Source of the DNA: a virus
Virus record (IMG/VR): IMGVR_UViG_3300036761_001135
Location: 1 to 64,000 of that record
Strand: one strand, 5' to 3'
Length of the DNA: 64,000 nucleotides
The notes under the pieces are model-generated. The model was not told the DNA's origin. It was given only the letters and a program-made list of their open reading frames with translations, and did not search any database. Of the stretch, positions 21,491 to 30,087 are shown in pieces (position 1 is the stretch's first letter; each line of letters starts with the position of its first letter). The position numbers were made by a program, and so were the translations under genes.

Positions 21491-24117
21491 TCAAGCAAGC
21501 GCACGCCTGGCACCTGGACGATCAACCGGGATGTCAGGAGCATGTGGTCAAGGGCCGGGGCCTCATTTTGAATGTGCCCGCGTCGCTTGCGATGCAGATG
21601 CCCGGGGTGGCGATTGGCGACCGCGTGTATTGGAGCCATGGCCTCTACTGGGTGATCGGGATCGAGTCGGGCGGGGGATCTGGCGGGATCGGCTTGGTCC
21701 TGCGGCCCGAACCTGGGCAGGAGGGGAATCCGATCCCCGTCGTCCTCGATGGGCAGGGGGTGCCCGCCCGCGTGGAGGCGCCGCCGCTAGTGCCCAGCGA
21801 GAGGACGACGAGCAACTGGGAGCGGATCGTGGACGCGTTTGCGCAGTGCGAACGTCGGTCACCCACCGTGAGGTCCGAGGACATGATTGCAGCGCAGCCC
21901 CTGGTGCCCAATGCGAACGGGGATGCGTTGCCGCGCGTGCCGATGGAGGTGTCGCAGTTCTATCCGCCGCCGCTCGATGGTTTGACTGGCAAGATGGCGG
22001 AGACGTTGGCGCAGGAGGCGTGGTTGGCCGAGCAGTTGAAGAGGGTGACGGATGGGAGCGGGACAGAAATGCCGAAGTCGAGCAAAGATCCGTTTGCCGT
22101 GTTTGACGGGATCGATCCGGGATCGTGTTGCCGGGTGTACTTACATCAACTTGGGAAAACTGAGCCTTTGGCGCGAGTGGTGGGACGAGACGAGAATGGC
22201 GAGTTGTGGATGTACTTTGTCGGGTCTCGTCGTCCGGTCGAGGTGGGGGATGCCCAGCTTGTTTGTCGGGTCGAGTCATTTGAGGCGGTGCCGCAGCCTC
22301 CGGTTAGAGGCGAACCTGGGTTCGTGCCATTTGTGTTGCCTACGATGACGACTAGATCGGGTGAGATGCCTGGCGTGGGCGGCGATGGACAAGTGCAGTC
22401 TGGCCAGCAGTTCGACGAGGTACAGCCGGGACGTCCCTGGTGGTGGTGGTTCGAGCGGGCTGGCATGACGACGGGACCGGAGCGGGCGGTGTATCAGGTC
22501 GTGCGGGACGGGTCCAAGAACATTTGGGTGAGCCACCCCCACGGGGGCGTCAAGGTGCAGGAGTTCGCGGGCTGGGTGCCCATCGGGCCGGTGGTGGCGG
22601 TGCCGGACGGGACGCAGGCGTGGCAGAAGATCCGAGATCTGGAGACGTTGCTGGCAGGCGAGCGGCTGGCGCGAAAACGGGATTGGGTAGAGCGTGAGGA
22701 CAAGTCACATGCGGTGCCAGCAGACAACAGTGAGTTGAGGGATCTGCATCAAATATTGAGCACTGCTGGGTACAGGGAATCACGTCCGATGTCTGCCCAG
22801 GAGACTGAGGGGCTCAGCGGGGAGGAGATCGCCGTGTTGCCGCCGTATCGGTATTCGTTGGCAGAACGGATGCTGAACGTCTTGGCAGAGTTGGGAGAGT
22901 ATCGACTTCGGTTGTGCGAGGCGCGGAAGCAGGTTGAGATTTATTCTGAGCAGGTCGAGGCGTTGGTGGCTAATCGGGGAAATCTTAGGGCAAACTTGGA
23001 GGAGACACGCCCAGTGATAGAGAATTTAGTGGCGTCTCTGAATTGGGCTATGTCAGAGCGGGAGGCGAATGCGAAGTCTTGTGGGATCGGTTGCGATCCG
23101 GGAGCGTGCCACCACGAAGGGGATGTGGAGCGGTTACAACGAGAGTTGACGGATCTACGGAATGCCATGGCGAAGGATCGCAGCGAGTTCGAGCGCTGGG
23201 ACCAGCGATGGACAGCGGCTCGCTTGGAATTGGACAAGGCTGGGGTGCCGGACTGGCGACCGTACACGCCCGAGGAGCAGGCGGCGACCGTGTCGGCAGA
23301 CGGGGTGACGACGGATGCCGGGGTGATGATCCCGGTGGCGGAGCGGATAGCAACGCTGGTCGCGCAGCGGGATAAAGAGAGGAAGGCGTGCGCGGAGGCG
23401 GAAGTCAAGATCGCGGCGCTACAGGTCGATCTGGACAAGGCGAAGGGAGATCGGGGCTGGAAAGAGGTGGATCGTATCCTCTCGATTCTGGAAAAGGCGG
23501 GCGGGCATGCGACGACGGGTGCCCCTTATTGGCGAGTTCTGTCGGCGTCTGAACAGCTTTGGGAGCTTGTGGCGGATCGGGACGATCTCAAGGCCAAGCT
23601 GGACGAGGCGCGCACCGCGATTGAAGAGGTCGTGGAGAAGGTGACGCGGGCGAAGGAGGCGCGAGAGGAGCAGTCTTACGGGATTGGTTGCGATTCTGGT
23701 GCGGCCATTCGGCCAGGGGATCCGCGTTCTTTGCGCACGCCGGATTGGGATAAGCTGCTAACGGAGCGACCGATCTCGAAAGACAAGGCCCCCTTGGACA
23801 TCCTGGACGCCAAGCACTGGAACGGCCTGCCGTCGATTTGGCAGGGGCAGGAGCGTGTCTTAGACCGGGAGGCGCTGCGCGATCGGGTGGCGGCGAAGGC
23901 GCATGAAGTATGGGCGACGTGGATGCACTTCCAGAACAGCCTGGTGCGGTTGGAACCACGACCGGGGGGGACATGCGATGCCGCGTGCATTGATAAGTGG
24001 GAGAGGCAGGCGGGGACGCCTTACGACCAGTTGCCCGAGTTGGATAAGTTGTCGGATCGGGTCATCGCTTCGGAGTACCTGGAGTTGATTTTGGGCGAGC
24101 AATGGAGGGAGCCATGA
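21487..24117 (+). CDS. Large repeat-containing coiled-coil protein
   Basis: An 876-residue protein. The first 400 residues contain small beta-domain-like modules, one around GIDPGSCCRVYLHQLG and one around WERAGMTTGPERAVYQV. The C-terminal half is coiled coil built from about three related units, each with a helix ending in AG, a PY segment and LVA.RD-type helix (near residues 410-500, 575-640 and 660-710). A Cys motif recurs as SCGIGCDPGACH and SYGIGCDSGAA. No enzyme motif or signal peptide. It could be structural, a tether or a host-takeover factor; the function is not known. Palindromic repeat copy 5 lies inside it. Confidence 0.7.
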   Translation: MIKQAHAWHLDDQPGCQEHVVKGRGLILNVPASLAMQMPGVAIGDRVYWSHGLYWVIGIESGGGSGGIGLVLRPEPGQEGNPIPVVLDGQGVPARVEAPPLVPSERTTSNWERIVDAFAQCERRSPTVRSEDMIAAQPLVPNANGDALPRVPMEVSQFYPPPLDGLTGKMAETLAQEAWLAEQLKRVTDGSGTEMPKSSKDPFAVFDGIDPGSCCRVYLHQLGKTEPLARVVGRDENGELWMYFVGSRRPVEVGDAQLVCRVESFEAVPQPPVRGEPGFVPFVLPTMTTRSGEMPGVGGDGQVQSGQQFDEVQPGRPWWWWFERAGMTTGPERAVYQVVRDGSKNIWVSHPHGGVKVQEFAGWVPIGPVVAVPDGTQAWQKIRDLETLLAGERLARKRDWVEREDKSHAVPADNSELRDLHQILSTAGYRESRPMSAQETEGLSGEEIAVLPPYRYSLAERMLNVLAELGEYRLRLCEARKQVEIYSEQVEALVANRGNLRANLEETRPVIENLVASLNWAMSEREANAKSCGIGCDPGACHHEGDVERLQRELTDLRNAMAKDRSEFERWDQRWTAARLELDKAGVPDWRPYTPEEQAATVSADGVTTDAGVMIPVAERIATLVAQRDKERKACAEAEVKIAALQVDLDKAKGDRGWKEVDRILSILEKAGGHATTGAPYWRVLSASEQLWELVADRDDLKAKLDEARTAIEEVVEKVTRAKEAREEQSYGIGCDSGAAIRPGDPRSLRTPDWDKLLTERPISKDKAPLDILDAKHWNGLPSIWQGQERVLDREALRDRVAAKAHEVWATWMHFQNSLVRLEPRPGGTCDAACIDKWERQAGTPYDQLPELDKLSDRVIASEYLELILGEQWREP
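22311..22324 (+). repeat. 14-bp palindromic repeat, copy 5
   Basis: CGAACCTGGGTTCG within the coding sequence of the 876-residue protein, read there as GEPGFV. Confidence 0.85.
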
Positions 24118-24311
24118 GCTGGGGACAAGGAATCGGAGACGCCATGGTTGATCTGGTCAAGGTGTTTCTGTTCGGCATATTTCTCTTGTTCATAGGGATC
24201 ATACTGGGTGGAGTGATTTACCACTATCGTTCGGTCGCTGGGTGCGAAGAGGCCAGGGCCGAATTGGAGAAATGCAGAGCTTCGTTGAATGCCGCGCAGG
24301 AGGAGCCATGA
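24114..24311 (+). CDS. Small single-TM protein with coiled-coil tail (1 of 3)
   Basis: A 65-residue protein. One membrane helix (VFLFGIFLLFIGIILGGVI) is followed by a short coil with a single Cys (RAELEKCRASL). Three such genes lie in tandem with ATGA coupling. A lysis or spanin-like role is possible but no lysis enzyme is nearby. Confidence 0.65.
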   Translation: MSWGQGIGDAMVDLVKVFLFGIFLLFIGIILGGVIYHYRSVAGCEEARAELEKCRASLNAAQEEP

Positions 24312-24541
24312 GCGATTGGATACGAGCTGCTATCGAGAAGGATTTGCGTTTGATATTTTGGGTTTCCTTAATACTGTTTACGGTTGGGTTTAGTATCATA
24401 TTGTCTTTTATCGTATTTTACCCGTCGAAAGATGTCATTGAGTTAAAAGAAACACAATCCGACCTAGAGCAAGACCTCGTGAATTGCCAGCTAGAGCTAG
24501 GCAGAGCGATGCTTAAAATCCAGTCGATGGAGGAGCTATGA
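24308..24541 (+). CDS. Small single-TM protein with coiled-coil tail (2 of 3)
   Basis: A 77-residue protein with membrane helix IFWVSLILFTVGFSIILSF and a coil containing DLVNCQLELG, in the same design as its two neighbours. More A/T-rich than the surrounding genes. Confidence 0.65.
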   Translation: MSDWIRAAIEKDLRLIFWVSLILFTVGFSIILSFIVFYPSKDVIELKETQSDLEQDLVNCQLELGRAMLKIQSMEEL

Positions 24542-24954
24542 GGGGTGTTACGACGGGAGCGTTGCTTTTTATTTCTCTTGGCATGGGGGTGTTGGGGATC
24601 ATCATCGGCAGGGTGATCTTTCTACCGGCGAAGCCCGTGGCGCCAGTTCCCAAGGGGTGGGAGGTCCAGGGATGGAACGCCTGCGAGATGGATCTGGTGA
24701 CGTGCCAGGCCGAGTTGGCGGGCACGCAGGAAGAGTTGGACATCTGGCAGCGGGCCGCTGAGTTCTGTACGCGCCGATCTGACGGCGATACACGTAGGCC
24801 CAAGCGTCTGGATGAGTGCCCGTCTCGGTGTCAGGGGTGCTACGAGCTTGTGGCGGACGTGAAGAAGATATTGGGGTCGAAGGACGAGCAACATGAGCTG
24901 TCGATAGAGGAAGTCAAGGAGATCTTGAGGATCAAGAACGGCCAGTCGAGGTGA
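24538..24954 (+). CDS. Single-TM protein with coiled-coil and Cys cluster (3 of 3)
   Basis: A 138-residue protein. The N-terminal helix GALLFISLGMGVLGIIIG may be an uncleaved signal-anchor. It is followed by DLVTCQAELAGTQEEL and a Cys-rich segment CPSRCQGCY. The DLVxCQ(A/L)EL motif is shared with the gene before, so the trio probably arose by duplication. Confidence 0.65.
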   Translation: MRGVTTGALLFISLGMGVLGIIIGRVIFLPAKPVAPVPKGWEVQGWNACEMDLVTCQAELAGTQEELDIWQRAAEFCTRRSDGDTRRPKRLDECPSRCQGCYELVADVKKILGSKDEQHELSIEEVKEILRIKNGQSR

Positions 24955-24961
24955 GGTGAGG

Positions 24962-25345
24962 ATGAATTTAGTTGCTCAGTGGAGATCGGCGGCTGTTGTG
25001 CCGGGGGAGCCGTGTCGCGGGTGCCTATCGCTGTCGTATGTGCATCGCACGGGGCACTTGCATACGATGGTGCGGTTGAACGCGCTGAAAAACGAGGTGC
25101 GCGAGACGGAGGCGGGCGCGTACTGTTTTGCCTGCTATCTGTCGCTGCCGATTTGCAAGGTGTGCGGAGCGCGAGTGACGTCCCATGCAGAGTATCCGTG
25201 TGTTGATTGCGAGCTGGAGATGGAGGCGGAGACACAGCGGGAGAGCGGGGGCCGGACGGCATCGCCGACGTACCGGGGCTGGTCGGTTATCTATAATTTG
25301 CAGGGGTCGGATCGGGGGCATTCGAGCCGGAGGAAACACGGATGA
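24962..25345 (+). CDS. Multi-zinc-knuckle protein, paralogue family C member 1
   Basis: A 127-residue protein; ATG 24962 after GAGGTGAGG (GTG 24956 is an alternative). Four Cys pairs: CRGC, YCFACYLSLP, CKVCGARVTSHAEYP, CVDC, then TYRGWS. The protein at 41858 has the same order and near-identical CxVCG...TSHAEYPC and YRGWS, so the two are paralogues 17 kb apart. Probably a zinc-stabilised nucleic-acid or protein binder. Confidence 0.68.
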   Translation: MNLVAQWRSAAVVPGEPCRGCLSLSYVHRTGHLHTMVRLNALKNEVRETEAGAYCFACYLSLPICKVCGARVTSHAEYPCVDCELEMEAETQRESGGRTASPTYRGWSVIYNLQGSDRGHSSRRKHG

Positions 25346-25623
25346 AATTCTTTGTAGCGACACTTGGGATGGTGGGGTTTGTGGCGTCGGCGCTGGTATT
25401 CGAGGCGGTGTTTCCTGGGAGTCCAGCGAAGGCGTCGGAGTTCCATCGCACAGGCACGCAGCATTGCGAGGCGCGGACTTTGGCGTGTAGGCGGGATCTG
25501 ATGAGATTGCGCGAGGAGTGCATGGCGGATCAGGTGTCGATGCGGGAGCTGGAGTTCTGCCCGGGCTTTGCGGAGTTTGCGGAAGAATGCCGCATCGGAA
25601 CGTGGGATCACGCGGAGGACTAG
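25342..25623 (+). CDS. Secreted Cys-containing small protein
   Basis: A 93-residue protein. The N-terminus (Lys, then a hydrophobic core to about residue 24, then SPAKAS with an A-x-A site) is a convincing signal peptide. The mature part has four to five Cys, which could form disulphides in the periplasm. Possibly superinfection exclusion or lysis related, but unknown. Confidence 0.62.
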   Translation: MKFFVATLGMVGFVASALVFEAVFPGSPAKASEFHRTGTQHCEARTLACRRDLMRLREECMADQVSMRELEFCPGFAEFAEECRIGTWDHAED

Positions 25624-26043
25624 ATGGATGCAACGTGGCGGGTGGAGGTGTTGACAGATGCAGGTCTTTGGGAGTCGGTTCAGATCGCGGATTTGGAGCA
25701 GGGGCAGGTCGTGCGCGTGTTCGAGTCAGAGGGCAGGCCGATTCGGTGGCAGAACGAACCGGATGGGTGTCGCGTTTTCATCGTGGTGAGCCCGCCGAGC
25801 ACGGATGTCGTGGTCGAGGGGGAGCATGTACGGATCAAGCTGCCCTTGCTACCCTTGCGGGGCGTTGACAGGCTGGTCGGGGCCATGGCGGAGCAGCATG
25901 CGAAGGTGTGGGACCGGCGGTTGCGCCTGGCGGTCAACGAGTGGTGCTCGTGCGGGGGCTACGGCCCGGACGATGACAGGTGCTGCCCCGCGTGTGGCGT
26001 CTGGCACATGGCGAAGTACGAGGATCGGGAGGAGGACATATGA
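25624..26043 (+). CDS. Paralogue family B, member 1 (with C-terminal zinc finger)
   Basis: A 139-residue protein. The opening pattern TWRVEVLTDAGLWESVQIADL then VVRVFESEG and EPDGCRVFIV matches the proteins at 28419 and, more weakly, 26040. The C-terminus WCSCGGYGPDDDRCCPACG is a zinc finger shared with 28419. Function unknown. Confidence 0.66.
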   Translation: MDATWRVEVLTDAGLWESVQIADLEQGQVVRVFESEGRPIRWQNEPDGCRVFIVVSPPSTDVVVEGEHVRIKLPLLPLRGVDRLVGAMAEQHAKVWDRRLRLAVNEWCSCGGYGPDDDRCCPACGVWHMAKYEDREEDI

Positions 26044-26309
26044 GTGAGACATTGCGGCGCGTGGATCGACAGCAGGCGGACGGGACGTGGCAGACGTGCC
26101 GGTTGGCGGACATCAGAAAGAGAGACGTGTTCCGCATGTGGGAGCCGCCCGACTGGACGCCGGTTGTGATGGAGTGCGGGGCAGGTATGCAGGTCACGGT
26201 GTTTCGGGCGGCACGGGACGCCTTCGAGGGGACGTATAACGGGGGCAAGGAGGGGGAATTGCGAATTATGGTGGATGCGGACCCCGTGATTCCCGAGGAG
26301 GAGCTATGA
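26040..26309 (+). CDS. Paralogue family B, short member
   Basis: An 89-residue protein with ADGTWQTCRLADIRKRDVFRMWEPPDW, the same start as family B, but no zinc finger. Coupled by ATGA on both sides. Confidence 0.6.
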   Translation: MSETLRRVDRQQADGTWQTCRLADIRKRDVFRMWEPPDWTPVVMECGAGMQVTVFRAARDAFEGTYNGGKEGELRIMVDADPVIPEEEL

Positions 26310-26809
26310 GCCAGAGCGGCACGGTTACGGCGGTGATTCATATCGGCGATTGCGCGGACGAGGCGGCGGTGGTTGCGATATTTGGAAATAGGGAACGGAA
26401 AGCGCCAGACGTTTTGAGCGATGTGGGGTGGTTCGTGGAGGACGTGAACACGATAGGGCTGGCGGACCTGTTGGACCTCGATGATCACGATAGTCCAACT
26501 GCGCCGGGGTACTGGCTGCTCCAGGGGCGTTGCTGGGGCGAGGACATCAACACTGTCGATGGGGGGTACTATGATGGCGGGTTCAAGATCGCACGATTCG
26601 ACATGCTGCCCACCGATTCGGTAGAGGCCGTTCGCCTGGTGTACGAAGCCGTGGGCGTAGACGGTTCCGATCTCGTCGTGGTCGAGGATCTGCTGCGCGG
26701 GTTGTGCATACCGGGGTTCATACGTCAGGACGGCAAGACGCGCCTGGGTAACCTGCTGGGGTTGCTGACGGTGCTGGAGGCCATGGAGGACGCACGCGAG
26801 TGCGGCTAG
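26306..26809 (+). CDS. Paralogue family A, member 2
   Basis: A 167-residue protein resembling 16754 and 30837: VVAIFGNRE, GLADLLDLDD, PGYWLLQGRCWGEDIN, YYDGGFKIARF, and a C-terminal helix with NLLGLLTVLEAMED. Function unknown. Confidence 0.66.
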   Translation: MSQSGTVTAVIHIGDCADEAAVVAIFGNRERKAPDVLSDVGWFVEDVNTIGLADLLDLDDHDSPTAPGYWLLQGRCWGEDINTVDGGYYDGGFKIARFDMLPTDSVEAVRLVYEAVGVDGSDLVVVEDLLRGLCIPGFIRQDGKTRLGNLLGLLTVLEAMEDARECG

Positions 26810-26821
26810 GAGGGGCGAGTC

Positions 26822-27091
26822 ATGCGATTGGAGTGGACGAAAGAGGAGGACGGCATTCACACGGCCGCCTTCGATCTGGACGGCGTGCGCGGGACGGTTT
26901 CCATGCGGGCAACCCATGACCCGGTGACCATGCAGTGGCACATGCGGGGGCGCATCACGGGCCTGGGCAAGAGCGCGATTGTGATTCGACAGGCCGTGCC
27001 GGACACGGACCCCGTTGAGAGGGCGTTGGATATATTCCGAAGGACGTGTGAGTACGATTTGCTCATCCATATGGCGGAGGTGCGGTCATGA
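26822..27091 (+). CDS. Hypothetical protein
   Basis: An 89-residue protein with alternating strands (VRGTVSMRATH, MQWHMRGRITG) then a helix, suggesting a small alpha/beta fold. GGAGGGGCGAGTC precedes the ATG. Not recognised. Confidence 0.6.
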   Translation: MRLEWTKEEDGIHTAAFDLDGVRGTVSMRATHDPVTMQWHMRGRITGLGKSAIVIRQAVPDTDPVERALDIFRRTCEYDLLIHMAEVRS

Positions 27092-27372
27092 CGCGCGTGC
27101 GGTTGCGGTATCAGGTGGAGGCAACACAGGTCACGGTAGATAACCTCGCCGAGGTGGCGGCGTGGATGGAGGGCACGGTGGTCGGCGTGCGGTTGCTACC
27201 CAAGGATCGGGCGGTGCGGTTCACGAATCGCGATCATTGGGAGCAGGACGCCAACGTGGGGCAGTGGATCGTGCGGTTCGCGTTGGTCGAGGGGCGGCGG
27301 CATGGGTTCGTTTTGTCGCCAGAGGTGTTCGATGCCATGTTCGTGACGGAGGTGTCCGATGGACCACAATGA
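27088..27372 (+). CDS. Hypothetical phage protein
   Basis: A 94-residue protein of the style VEATQVTVDNLAEVAAWMEG...QWIVRF, which is common in phage accessory regions as a small beta-strand protein of unknown role. ATGA overlap. Confidence 0.62.
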   Translation: MTRVRLRYQVEATQVTVDNLAEVAAWMEGTVVGVRLLPKDRAVRFTNRDHWEQDANVGQWIVRFALVEGRRHGFVLSPEVFDAMFVTEVSDGPQ

Positions 27373-27526
27373 AACACTGAAGAAACTAAGAAAACTGTTT
27401 GCAGACGTTGACCCCGAGGTCTGGGATTCGCAGGAGTTCGAGCGGGCGCGGGATCTCTTCCAGGCGCTTGACGAGTGGATCGTCAACGGGGGATTCTTGC
27501 CGGACGGATGGAAGCGAAATGGATGA
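27359..27526 (+). CDS. Small hypothetical protein
   Basis: A 55-residue protein from ATG 27359, inside the end of the previous gene after GGAGGTGTCC. Helical, ending LDEWIVNGGFLPDGW, a motif seen in small phage proteins. Its stop overlaps the next start. Confidence 0.62.
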   Translation: MDHNETLKKLRKLFADVDPEVWDSQEFERARDLFQALDEWIVNGGFLPDGWKRNG

Positions 27527-28130
27527 TGGAGATGGCCATGATTCCGATGCCAGTGTTGAGATCGAGATCGCACGGGTGCTTCTGGGTCGTGTATTGGATG
27601 ACATTTACAACATTGGGAGCAGGACTGTTCGTGGCTCAGACGTAGGAGGATCTCTGCAAATGGACATGATTCCGATACCAGCGTTGACGTGGACACGCGG
27701 GAAGAAGGGGCGGCGCGAGGCGATCTCTGTGGGCACGGGCGCGACCTACGTTTACGCGGATGAGATACTGCGAGTAGCACGCACCAAGGGGGCCTGGAGC
27801 AACCTCGGGACGTTCCCGGACCTCGATGCGGCGCAGCGGGCGGCGCAGGACTATGACCAGTTGTTGGCGGTCCAGTGCGTGCAAGAGGCTATGGAGCAAG
27901 CCAATGGTTTGATGTTGGCGAAGAAGAGTGCGGAATTGCGCGATCTGTACCGGGACGTGGTGACGCAGGGGACGCTTCGTGGCGTTTACCGGGCCTACTG
28001 CAACCTGCGGAAGAGTGGGTACGGGCATTGGGAATTGATCGATAAAATGGAGGCACTCAACCCCGTGAGCAGGGCGTACCTGGGGCGGGCGTTCGAGGAC
28101 TTTTATAATGCCGGAATGAGGGAAAGATGA
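27519..28130 (+). CDS. Hypothetical protein, two candidate starts
   Basis: A 203-residue frame from ATG 27519, or 156 residues from ATG 27660, which has a near-perfect AGGAGGA at 27644. The downstream start gives MDMIPIPALTWTRGKKGRR, a typical phage-protein opening. A 24-nt segment at 27537 recurs at 27665 with 3 mismatches, so the upstream part may be a partial duplication of the gene start. The C-terminal half is helical. Function unknown. Confidence 0.6.
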   Translation: MDDGDGHDSDASVEIEIARVLLGRVLDDIYNIGSRTVRGSDVGGSLQMDMIPIPALTWTRGKKGRREAISVGTGATYVYADEILRVARTKGAWSNLGTFPDLDAAQRAAQDYDQLLAVQCVQEAMEQANGLMLAKKSAELRDLYRDVVTQGTLRGVYRAYCNLRKSGYGHWELIDKMEALNPVSRAYLGRAFEDFYNAGMRER

Positions 28131-28351
28131 CCAAGATTTTTGAAAATGCGAATGGCGTGACGGTGCGCGAGCTGAAGGCGTGGTTGGCGGATGTGCCGGA
28201 CGAGCGGCCCAACGGGGAGCCTACACAGGTCTGGCTGGAGACAGGGTGGTGTGCCTCGAATTCGTGCCGCGTGTTGTCTCCCCTGAACGAGCGAACTGAG
28301 GAGGATGGCCGCAAGTCGTGCGATGTCATCTTGGAGTACGGAGCAAAGTGA
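28127..28351 (+). CDS. Hypothetical phage protein
   Basis: A 74-residue protein with VTVRELKAWLADVPDERPN, then a strand VWLETG: a short helix-strand family common in phages (compare 39871). Function unknown. Confidence 0.62.
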   Translation: MTKIFENANGVTVRELKAWLADVPDERPNGEPTQVWLETGWCASNSCRVLSPLNERTEEDGRKSCDVILEYGAK

Positions 28352-28418
28352 CCATGATCGAGATCAACTGATATGCGGGGGCGCGGACAGATCGGGGGTA
28401 GGATGGGGATGCATTTCG

Positions 28419-29078
28419 ATGTTTCTCGATAGTCGATGGCGAGGCGAGGTGCTGGAAGATGATGGGTTGTGGCATGAGGTAAAGCTATCGACACTTCAGC
28501 GTTGGCAAGTATTTCGATTATTTGATGAGGATGGGGGGATGGTTCGGTATCGCCACGAACCAGACGGGAGTCCAGTGTTCGTCGCGTTGGGATCGGCGGC
28601 GTGGGTATGTGCGGCAGAGGGCATCATGCTGTGCGTTGACTCGGTGCCGATACGCGGTGCGCCGGAAGGCGATGTCATGAGGGGGGACGGCACGATTTTT
28701 TTGGACACCACTGAAGTACAGGATCGTGCTCGACAGAGGCAGATGCAGATCGCTATGTCCATTGGGGTTGGTGCGGAGTGGACGTCGGTCTTGGACGATA
28801 TGAACCAAGAGCAGAGTGCGTTGGTGTCGGGGGACGGGACGATCAATCGGTTCCTTGCCAAGGAGACGAACGTGGCCTCCTACCCGATGGCGCAGTGGAT
28901 GCACGCGCTCGTGAAGAAGGGGCTTGCTCAGCAGCGTGAATGGCGGAAGCAGTTGAGCCAAGAGGTGGACATCTGGTGTACGTGTGGAGGGCGCGGGCCG
29001 GACGATGCAGAGTGGTGCCAGGCGTGCCAATTGTACTATCTTGTTACCGGGGACAGTCGCGGTTCGGTTCGTAGATGA
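28419..29078 (+). CDS. Paralogue family B, long member with zinc finger
   Basis: A 219-residue protein; ATG 28419 after GGATGGGG. The start WRGEVLEDDGLWHEVKLSTL, then FRLFDEDG and EPDGSPVFVA, and the end WCTCGGRGPDDAEWCQAC, match 25624. A helical region of about 70 residues is inserted between. It probably arose from the same ancestor by insertion. Function unknown. Confidence 0.66.
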   Translation: MFLDSRWRGEVLEDDGLWHEVKLSTLQRWQVFRLFDEDGGMVRYRHEPDGSPVFVALGSAAWVCAAEGIMLCVDSVPIRGAPEGDVMRGDGTIFLDTTEVQDRARQRQMQIAMSIGVGAEWTSVLDDMNQEQSALVSGDGTINRFLAKETNVASYPMAQWMHALVKKGLAQQREWRKQLSQEVDIWCTCGGRGPDDAEWCQACQLYYLVTGDSRGSVRR

Positions 29079-29148
29079 TGCCGATGGTCTTCTGGTGTGA
29101 CATGCTTACGAAGGCATCAGGGTAGGAACGGAAAGGACAGGTGAGCCG

Positions 29149-29643
29149 ATGGCGGTTCTGGATCTCGGGAATATTCGCTGTCGGATCGAGTCGCATTCCA
29201 ACCAACGCTATTTCAAGATCGAGCTACCAAACGGAGACAGTGAAGACACCTGCATTCAGTTTTTCATGACCATGGAAGATGCCATGCGGATCTCGTCATA
29301 TATCAATGTTTCGATTGGCGGCGATGCGAGCCCGACGAGGCTGGTAGACTTGATGGTCGAGCAGAATGTGCTTGAAGCGACGCTTGGGGATGCACGGGCG
29401 CGAATCAAGGCTATGGAGGCGGAGTATCAGAAGGTTTTGGAGGATGGGTGCGGGAATGCCCATGGTCATTGTCGATGTGTTTCTGCCATGCGTCGTCGGG
29501 TGGACGAGCTGGAGGGCAATTCCAAGTGTTGCACCTGTGGGGAGCTAGTCGAGGAGGATCGACGGCGGTGGGCGGTGCCGACGTGCCATGGATGTTTACC
29601 TCCTTTGGTTCCGTTGGAATTGAATCGCAGGAGATCGACATGA
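29149..29643 (+). CDS. Hypothetical protein with C-terminal zinc finger
   Basis: A 164-residue protein with a beta-rich N-terminus, a coiled helix (DARARIKAMEAEYQKVLED), and a final CCTCGELVEEDRR...CHGC pair that looks like a DksA/TraR-style zinc finger. Not assigned. The 70-nt gap before it holds only a weak GATGCC/GGCATC inverted repeat. Confidence 0.6.
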   Translation: MAVLDLGNIRCRIESHSNQRYFKIELPNGDSEDTCIQFFMTMEDAMRISSYINVSIGGDASPTRLVDLMVEQNVLEATLGDARARIKAMEAEYQKVLEDGCGNAHGHCRCVSAMRRRVDELEGNSKCCTCGELVEEDRRRWAVPTCHGCLPPLVPLELNRRRST

Positions 29644-29685
29644 TTTCGAAGGATGCGTGCCATTTGTTGGATGCCAGGTGATGGG

Positions 29686-30087
29686 ATGCCAAACTGGATG
29701 GATAAATTTGGTCACATGCCGCCGGAGTCGTCGGTGGAATGGTACTGGCACGAGGACCAACCTTTTTCGCTGTGGACTCCCGTCGGTGTCTACCGCGATG
29801 ACAGGGGCGTCCTGCGATACCAAACAAACGGATCAGCTTTGGCCATGGAGACGGTTATGCCGAACGGGGTGCGTTGTCTCAATCCCGACGATCAGGATCG
29901 GGTCTTTGTGGACCAGGACATAATGCAGGTTCGACGGGAAACCGTGCGGAAGAAGGCTGTTGCGGAGTGCATCGCGGCATTGGAGCGGCGGTTGTGGCTT
30001 TGCACGCTTGAGAAAGATTCCATGGTTGTTGAGTCTGTTGTTTGGCAAATGGCGATAGAAGCCCTGCGGTCGGAGGTTCACACATGA
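29686..30087 (+). CDS. Hypothetical protein
   Basis: A 133-residue protein; ATG 29686 after AGGTG is preferred over the ATG at 29653. The first half is aromatic (SVEWYWHEDQPFSLW), the second helical. Not recognised. Coupled to the membrane protein at 30084. Confidence 0.6.
   Translation: MPNWMDKFGHMPPESSVEWYWHEDQPFSLWTPVGVYRDDRGVLRYQTNGSALAMETVMPNGVRCLNPDDQDRVFVDQDIMQVRRETVRKKAVAECIAALERRLWLCTLEKDSMVVESVVWQMAIEALRSEVHT

Noticed and set aside
29640-29681. 13-codon ORF between two genes
   Set aside because: Too short and no independent support, although it joins neighbours with overlapping stops and starts.
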